From NCBI GenBank assembly GCA_020740775.1, contig JAHEWK010000005.1:2418001-2482000 (forward strand): 64,000 nt of DNA, given 5' to 3'. Position 1 is the first letter of the stretch; every line of letters starts with the position of its first letter. The translations under genes were made by a program, and so were the position numbers. The stretch comes from Ilyonectria destructans. Lineage: Eukaryota; Ascomycota; Sordariomycetes; Hypocreales; Nectriaceae. The notes beneath the pieces were generated by a model. It saw only the letters and a program-made list of their open reading frames with translations, did not search any database and was not told the origin of the DNA. This document shows positions 57,451 to 64,000 of this stretch, piece after piece.

Positions 57451-60400
57451 CCAATAGGTCCTATGCTATTCATACCATCACACCGCCACACCCAACAGAA
57501 TCGCAATTGCATTCCATCACACCCGTCGAAACTGATCGGCCAACTGAACCGACGTGACACCAGCGATCCAAAACCGGTTCGACCAAGCCGATCTGAGGAG
57601 ATTCCGACCGGCACCCAAACCATATCATCCTAGCCACTTCTGCCACACCGCGCGTCGGAGAAGCAGTACCCGCCCGGATGAAAAGCGGGAGCAGCACCTG
57701 GGATCCGGGGCCATCTCATCGTGCTTCCTGCCGGAGAGCGGGCTCGCCGAATACAACGCAGGGCAGGGAATGTCGGAGAGGGGGCTTTACGTTTCTTGCA
57801 TCTTGCATCTTGCCGCTTGTAGGTAGCGGTGAGTGTGGGTATTGGGGACGGAGATCAGAGGTCGGCAGTGAGATTGGCAGCGAGGGTGAGTGTGAAACGG
57901 GCGTGATTTGAGTCTGTGACTGACTTGGCAGTCTTGGTTGGTAGCAGCGAGACATGTTTCCGGAGATGGAACTCTGGCAAGATGGCCAACACGAGTCTAG
58001 TGTGAGCGCGAAGCTATCCGCAACTGTGACTAGATCACCTCCCAATAACTCCTAGGTCGAAACCACCTACCCATCAAGGCAAGGAACTCATCCCAACCGG
58101 GCGAGATTACCGGCCTCTCGGACCTCCGACCTGGGGGACCATGGCGCCGGCGCCTTCACCGCACACCGCATCATCGGGCAGACGAACCCTGCATCTGGGA
58201 CCTTGGGGGTCACGCCCGCCAGCGCGTCAGGGAACCCAGTCGACGATCACTCCCAAGGCATGGCAGGCGTTTTCTTTCATCTCTGTGCCGCGTAGCATCG
58301 TAGCATCGTCACATCGTGTGGTCTTCTGAAGGGGCCCGCCCCCCCTGACAGGTTCCTCCCGAAACCTGAAACGCTTCAGGGTCCGGCGGCGTGGGAGACT
58401 GGAACGGTAAGTTCCGTTGCCTCGGTGTCGTTTTCAGGGCGTTAATGGGTGTTTCTGCTAGTTTGGGGGTGAATTGCTTAGAACGGAGGTCAGGAGGTGA
58501 CGTCGCGAGTCGTGGGAGGTTTTGGGCCTGGAGTCGTTCGGAGTGGCGTTCTAAGCCAACCGCACCAACCTAGGCGATGCTACGGTTCAGCTAGAGACTA
58601 GATCTAGGCTATTAAGACAATTAGGGATAAAAACGGGAGCGCATCGAAACTGGGGTAAAACCACCTGAGAAACATCGAAACGCCCCGACGCTGAGGCTTT
58701 AGAGCCCGCAACAACTGCATCTCAAACAGGCGTTGAGTCTCTTGCACACTACTGGAGCCGAGGGCGACATTGTCGCTGGGGTAGCAACACCGTCTTAGGC
58801 GCCGTGTTTGGAGAAGTAATACAAGACACAATATCGAGGGAGCTCCCTTCACGGCTTCTGCAGGACGTGCCGCACGCCGTTGTCTTGATTAGCCACGAGG
58901 TGTAATTACCTGAGACCGAGTGTCCGTCCTCGACCCGCGGCGGCTGCTGCCATGGTGGATATGTCTTGGATTGGACGCACTTTACTCATCTGTCGGTCCA
59001 CCGAGTGCCGGGCGGGTAGCGGATCCATATCAGACCGAACAGCGGCGTGCTGAAGCCGGAGGCAAAGGCGGATGAGACGGGGATGGTCGGTGGATGGGTG
59101 GCAGAAACAAGCAGAGTCGAATCCTTCAGATGGAGTTGACTCGAGACGAGTAAAGGGGGAACTTGGTGTGGAGTCACAAACGACTCAAGAAGCTTGTCTC
59201 TTGTTGTTTTCTTTTTTCTTAGAGGCCTAGAAGTGATAGACCGCGGTGTAGGGCCGTCGATCATGTCCGGGTCTGGATGACATGCCGGAGGGATCACATC
59301 CTCGTAAGGACCACTTTCACAGATGCGATGAATATGCCTTTGTGCGGCACAGATAGGTGGGTATCTTCCATGGCCCGCGTGCTATGACTAGCTCACGACT
59401 TGCCACTTGGGCATGCGCCGAGGCAGGTTTCCCGTTCAGGACATGCCACCGGCCTGAAGGAGTGATGCCCTCAGGGATGGTCTCTGGGGGGTTCTTGGGG
59501 GAGGTGGCGATATGCAGACCCTTGTGTGCTTGGCCGATGACGAGGAGAGTTGGGCGACAGCGGCGAAGCAGTGGAGAACTGGAGATGGGCTGCGGTGGCC
59601 ACTGAGAGTGATTCCGTCCCATGCCGTCCCATGTTATGTGGGCGTGTGTGTGTCCCAAGACAATCCAACACATCTCAAGCTTTGGCTGTCTGTTGTCCTG
59701 CTCTCCCGTGAGGATGGATCTGCCATGTGCTGCAGGGGAGGGGGGCCTTGTCTCACATCCCCCATCACGTCGGCAGCCTTGCAGACTTGCAGACGATCCA
59801 AGCGCCTGGACAGAGGAAGCAGGGAGGATTGAGGTGTGAAGTGAGACACTGCGAGGGAGGGAGAGAGGAGCCACCCACACACGTGTATCTGTGTGCGTGC
59901 GTCTGGCTGGCTGTCTGTCTCACACCAACGGCGTTGTCTCAGTCACTCTGCCTTAGAGGGACGTTTGTCTTGCCTACTGCCTCGTCTTGTCTCGCGTGGC
60001 AGAGCACATGGCCGTGCCCGTTCTAAGCCTACAATAGAGTACATATGCGCCGGCAGATAGAAGAAACAATAGGAAAAGCAAAATTCCAAAGCGCCAGTCC
60101 GAGCGGGACAAGGAAGGCAGACGTTAAACAACCCCATGATTCGCCCGTCTCCGTGCTGCATGTGTTTTGCTGTATGTCAATAGCGGCAAAGCAACACTAT
60201 ACTCTGTACTGCTGTACGTACGTACATACATCGTAGTGTGTGTGCTGTACGATGTACGGTAGGGAGAGGGAGGGTGAATACTGAGAGTTGACGAGCGAGG
60301 CGCCGAGGCAGCGGACCTACCAGCCAGGCCTCCAGTCCACTCCGGCCGCTGCGGTGCCATCACGAGTGGAAACTCGACGCCGTTGACATGGGGCCGTGAA

Positions 60401-63400
60401 TGCGATCCCACGATTTCCCAGCGTTTCTACTGCCGCCGGCGCGACCGCAGGGGGCTCTGCAGTTGAGCCTCTCCGGCTGCAGGCCAGGCAGTCCGCGGGG
60501 GGCCGTTCAGGGGTGAAGGCGGTTAATCGTCGGGGGCGGTGCCTGTATGACGATGGACGATGATGTTGTGTGCTCAAGGCGGGAGATGAGATTGAGGGAA
60601 GAGACGAGGTTCCGCTGCTCTGCAAGGAGGTTGGGTGTAAGAGTTGAGGCGAGATATTCCCGCCGGCGCACTAACACACGCAACAACGGACCTCAAAAGG
60701 CCCAACAAGGGCACCGTAGCCAGCGGAAAACGGTCGAGAACGACGACGCAGAACTTCATGGCACGATCCGCAAGGCATGGCAGCACGGCAGGCATGCGTC
60801 GATCCCTGGTGTATGTAAATCACGGGCCGCGTCTCGAGGCATTGCGGGCATGGTGGCCCCTCGGCGGTAAGGGCAGAACAAGGAAAATGCGTCTATAACA
60901 CAGGGCAGCTATTGATTAAAAGACGCCTCGGCCGGGCGCAAGCAAGAGTCACGCCAGAAGCGCAGAAGACGCACGTTCTCGATCTCGGAGGAAAAAGTGA
61001 AATGAAGCCATCGGGGAGACTCTGCAGTGTCTATTTTGCATCCCTAATCCCTACTACTTCCCTTTTACCATGGGGATGGGACAGAGTACTACGTAGGGCG
61101 GCGAAATATTTCCCGCAACCTGCGCACCGACACCTCAGTTTGCAGTGGGCAAAAGAAGGCAGCCGTTTTTCCTGCTCTGTTGCAACCGCAGGGCAATCCC
61201 CGTTTCGCAGCGCAGCGCGCGGGTGCACGCAGGGCGAGGAAAACTCCCTGGATCCCGGAGCCCACGTTGGACAGGATGTCGGCTTCGGTATCGCATTCTC
61301 TCTCCACTTTCCCGCCTTCTGGAGACAGGTCCGGCAGTGCGAAAAGGTGGAGTGGCGCTCGGGTCTTTGGCCCTTCTGGACTTCTGGGGTTTAGCAGGTT
61401 CCGTGCCAGCCTTAGCGGGAGCGCCCCACTGCAGCGCACCTGGCAGCCAACTGAGGGCCGCTACGGAAGGCCGCTGCCGCTACCAGGACACGCCCGCCCC
61501 TCGACGATCCCCAGAGGGCCAGAGTGTCAGAGGTGCCAGAAGGGCAACCCCTAGACTAGGCCGATGGGATAGGGTGGTCTTGTGCTTCTAGAGCGGTTTA
61601 GGGGGTCTTTTGAAGCTTTGGGGGCTCTTTCTTGAACTCACGTTGTGGCATGGATCCCCTCCAGTCCGCCGACCTGGGCGTCGGATCCACGGCAGGCAGC
61701 CAAAACGCAGCGAGTCCAGAAGGGTCATGGTTCCAGCGCACTCCCTAACTTACAGCGGACCCCACCCCCCCGTCCCCGCGTCATCACCCAATCGTCCACA
61801 GGGCACCCGTCGTATCGCCGCCTCATTCTCGGGATGCTGCTTCATCCCGTAGCTCTGGTCGGGGACAGGCATAGCCCCGGCTGCGCGCATCCCTGATGAC
61901 CCTCCTCCTGGGCCAGCGACTTTTCCATCCACACGGATCCTATTCCCCAGGGAACGAACCAGGTACTTACGTATGTAGTACCGGTATCGACGCTCTGCAG
62001 GAATATGTGGGAAAAAGGCAAAGGCGCAACCGTCGCGTCTCGGGCACCCTCTCCGCATATATAGATATATATCGCACGCTGTGTCTGCACTGACCGCGCT
62101 GCACTGGAATGCACTGCAATGCGCTGCAATGCGCTGCAATGCACTGTACTCTGGCGCGTCTCATCTCGCTCTTACACACCCCTCACCCATCCAATCCATG
62201 GATCCCTCCTCGTTAAGGCATCTGGGGCTTCCACGCCCCCTCTGGAGACTAGCTTCCTACAGAGTAGCCGCCCTAGTTCTCCAATTCTCTAGACTTTAGC
62301 TCTTTAGACTCTAGCTCTCTGCGCTACGCTGCTCTGTCAGTTCGGAGCAATCACGTACAGTTCCTTACGGCGTTCTGACAATCAACCCGTCTCCGTACCC
62401 CCTGTCACTCTTGTCCTCCATTCCATCGCCCATCATCTATCTGCCCTCGGCCCTCTCTTCCGTCCATCATCCTCCCCTGCTCCCTTCCCCCCCTTCGGGG
62501 GATCTCCGCCCACAACGTGGCCTAGATGGCTTCCCCCCCAAGCCTCCCCAAGCCTCCCCAAGCCTTGACTCGCTCGAAATTAAGCTCGGCTGGTGACGTT
62601 GCTCAGTGCCCGCGGCGTCCGGGGACCGTTGGCACATCCGTCAGCGCCTCGCCGATCCCTTGAACCCTAGGTCCCCGACGGCAATCGTCATGGCCTTCGT
62701 GAAGCCCGACAGCTACATCACACCCTCAGAGTGCCGTTTCCTATCCCATTCTACTATGTACATGCCAAGCAGCACTGCCCGTTGACTATCTGGGGATTAT
62801 CCTCGTCTGGTCCAAATCTTGTTCATTGCTGATTGCTCATCGTGGCTCAATTCCTCGCAATGCCTCGGCCTTGGCGCGTGCTGACGACAACCTGAGAACC
62901 ACACGGATTCTTCCGTCAACTCGGTCCACAGACAGTATCAATAACAACAATACCACCAGAAACAACACCTGCATTCCCTGTCAAGCTGTGATGTCGATTA
63001 CTCCATCATAATTAGATACTCCATTCGACATGCAGATCCCTCATGTCAAAGCGACTTGCGGACGTAGGCGGACGCAGGCAGACAGACAGCCATCCCAGGG
63101 CGAAACACACCCCAAACACTTCGCCCTGCCTCGCTACCATACATACGTCCCCGTGAGCGATCTTACAGGCAGCCCATGAAGCGCTACAAGCCAGGCGAAC
63201 AAGCCGAACCTCCCGCTTCACCCAGCCCCATGTCGATTCGATTTCGTCACGATCTCTCCCAAGTCTCGGGAGCCCGGCGCCCCGGGCCCGTACAACTATC
63301 CACACCTTCTCGCACCTGACCATGACTCGGACCTCGTCGACAGGGCCGACCACAACGGCCACGGCAGGGAATGCCATGTCAGGTCTGACAAGTTGGCTTC

Positions 63401-64000
63401 CGCTTCCTCAGCGGCTCAGGTTCTTTAACTTTTCCACGGGTTTGGCCCCCAACTCCAACCTCCAAGGCGTCAAGTCCAGCCCAGCCTAGGTCGCCTCGTG
63501 GGGAGCGCATGGAGAGTGTGTGTCTTCAATGTTGCCTCGTTGTGACCTGGCGTCGGTCTGCTGCTCGTCCCTCCCTCTACAGCATGAATTGGCGCTTCGA
63601 CAAGGAGATTGATGAACTGAATTGGCTGGAGCGACCGATTCCATGCACTCGTGCATTGGGCCGTCTGCACTCTGCACGGCGATCCACTCGGCTCGTGGTG
63701 TCTCAGCGCCCAACTTCAACGTAGCCGCCGCAATCTACAGCTTCCGACTAACTTACATACGACACACTATGTGCTTCCGTCTGGGGCCGCACCATGATCG
63801 CCCGCCAATGCCGGGGTAGCAGACCTCGTCCCAGCACGCACGCATCGATGAATTTTTGTGTGAATGGCCCGATGACGTCCCGTAGTCTATTTTGGACGTT
63901 CGTCTCTCAGATTGGTTCACGGACCGCGCATACAGCCTCGGAGATGACCGCATTACACGTAGCTATCACGCACGGACGAGTTGAGGAAGAAAGCGCATGA
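57451..64000. other. Gene-free GC-rich interval to the window end
   Basis: Only short overlapping frames on both strands. Small direct repeats occur at 62101-62150 and 62541-62563. No gene, tRNA or rRNA recognised by eye. Confidence 0.45.
62101..62150. repeat. 10-bp direct repeat, five copies
   Basis: Units GCACTGGAAT, GCACTGCAAT, GCGCTGCAAT, GCGCTGCAAT and GCACTGTACT follow in exact 10-base register. Confidence 0.9.

Noticed and set aside
63176..63480. Two small plus-strand frames (starts near 63176 and 63323)
   Set aside because: Both are under 60 codons with no recognised motif. They could be real but cannot be supported.
1..64000. Secondary-metabolite cluster or tRNA/rRNA genes
   Set aside because: No PKS, NRPS, terpene synthase or transporter set is present. 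The bZIP-like gene and the alcohol dehydrogenase alone do not make a cluster. A by-eye look for T-arm (GTTCRA) motifs with a matching acceptor stem found none, but a covariance-model scan would be decisive.

Overview
The window is nuclear DNA of a filamentous ascomycete (Pezizomycotina; Sordariomycetes is my best guess, by inference only). Genes carry short introns of about 50-125 bp with GTRNGY-type donors and YAG acceptors. The set includes a NIMA-type kinase, COMPASS subunit Spp1, Tom5, a fungal bZIP/DUF3425-like factor and a Pry1-like CAP protein, and divergent gene pairs share short promoters. Exon coordinates were worked out by hand from splice signals, reading frame and family conservation.

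Layout. 0-5.4 kb: 3' end of quinolinate phosphoribosyltransferase, a copper amine oxidase and a secreted CAP protein. 5.4-12.7 kb: a 7.3 kb stretch with no recognisable gene. 12.7-20.9 kb: NDUFA8-type complex I subunit, Nup54/Nup57 nucleoporin, Tom5, a broken glycine decarboxylase P-protein gene and the ribosome assembly WD40 protein Sqt1. 21.4-26.2 kb: an ankyrin-repeat ORF beside a decayed membrane-protein gene, then AT-rich DNA with an LTR-retrotransposon relic in inverted arrangement and a 24-copy 13-bp minisatellite. 26.2-44.3 kb: Spp1, Sco1, a mitochondrial HAD-IIA protein, a broken bZIP/DUF3425-like gene, a zinc alcohol dehydrogenase, a choline/ethanolamine kinase, an ankyrin-BTB/POZ protein and a NIMA-family kinase. 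46.9-47.5 kb: a probable BLOC-1 Cnl1-like protein. 47.5-64 kb: 16.5 kb with no gene I can support, containing micro- and minisatellites and strand-asymmetric purine-rich DNA.

How the genes relate. Most are housekeeping genes and do not form a pathway cluster. Five of the genes between 12.7 and 31.2 kb encode mitochondrial proteins (NDUFA8, Tom5, P protein, Sco1, HAD-IIA), which may be chance. Four divergent pairs probably share bidirectional promoters: NDUFA8/Nup54, Tom5/P protein, Spp1/Sco1 and BTB/NIMA. I saw no secondary-metabolite cluster, no rRNA gene, and no tRNA on a quick look by eye. No clear new system is visible. The oddest items are the broken P-protein gene with intact splice sites, the membrane-protein/ankyrin relic, the inverted retroelement relic next to the ordered minisatellite, and the two long gene-free stretches.
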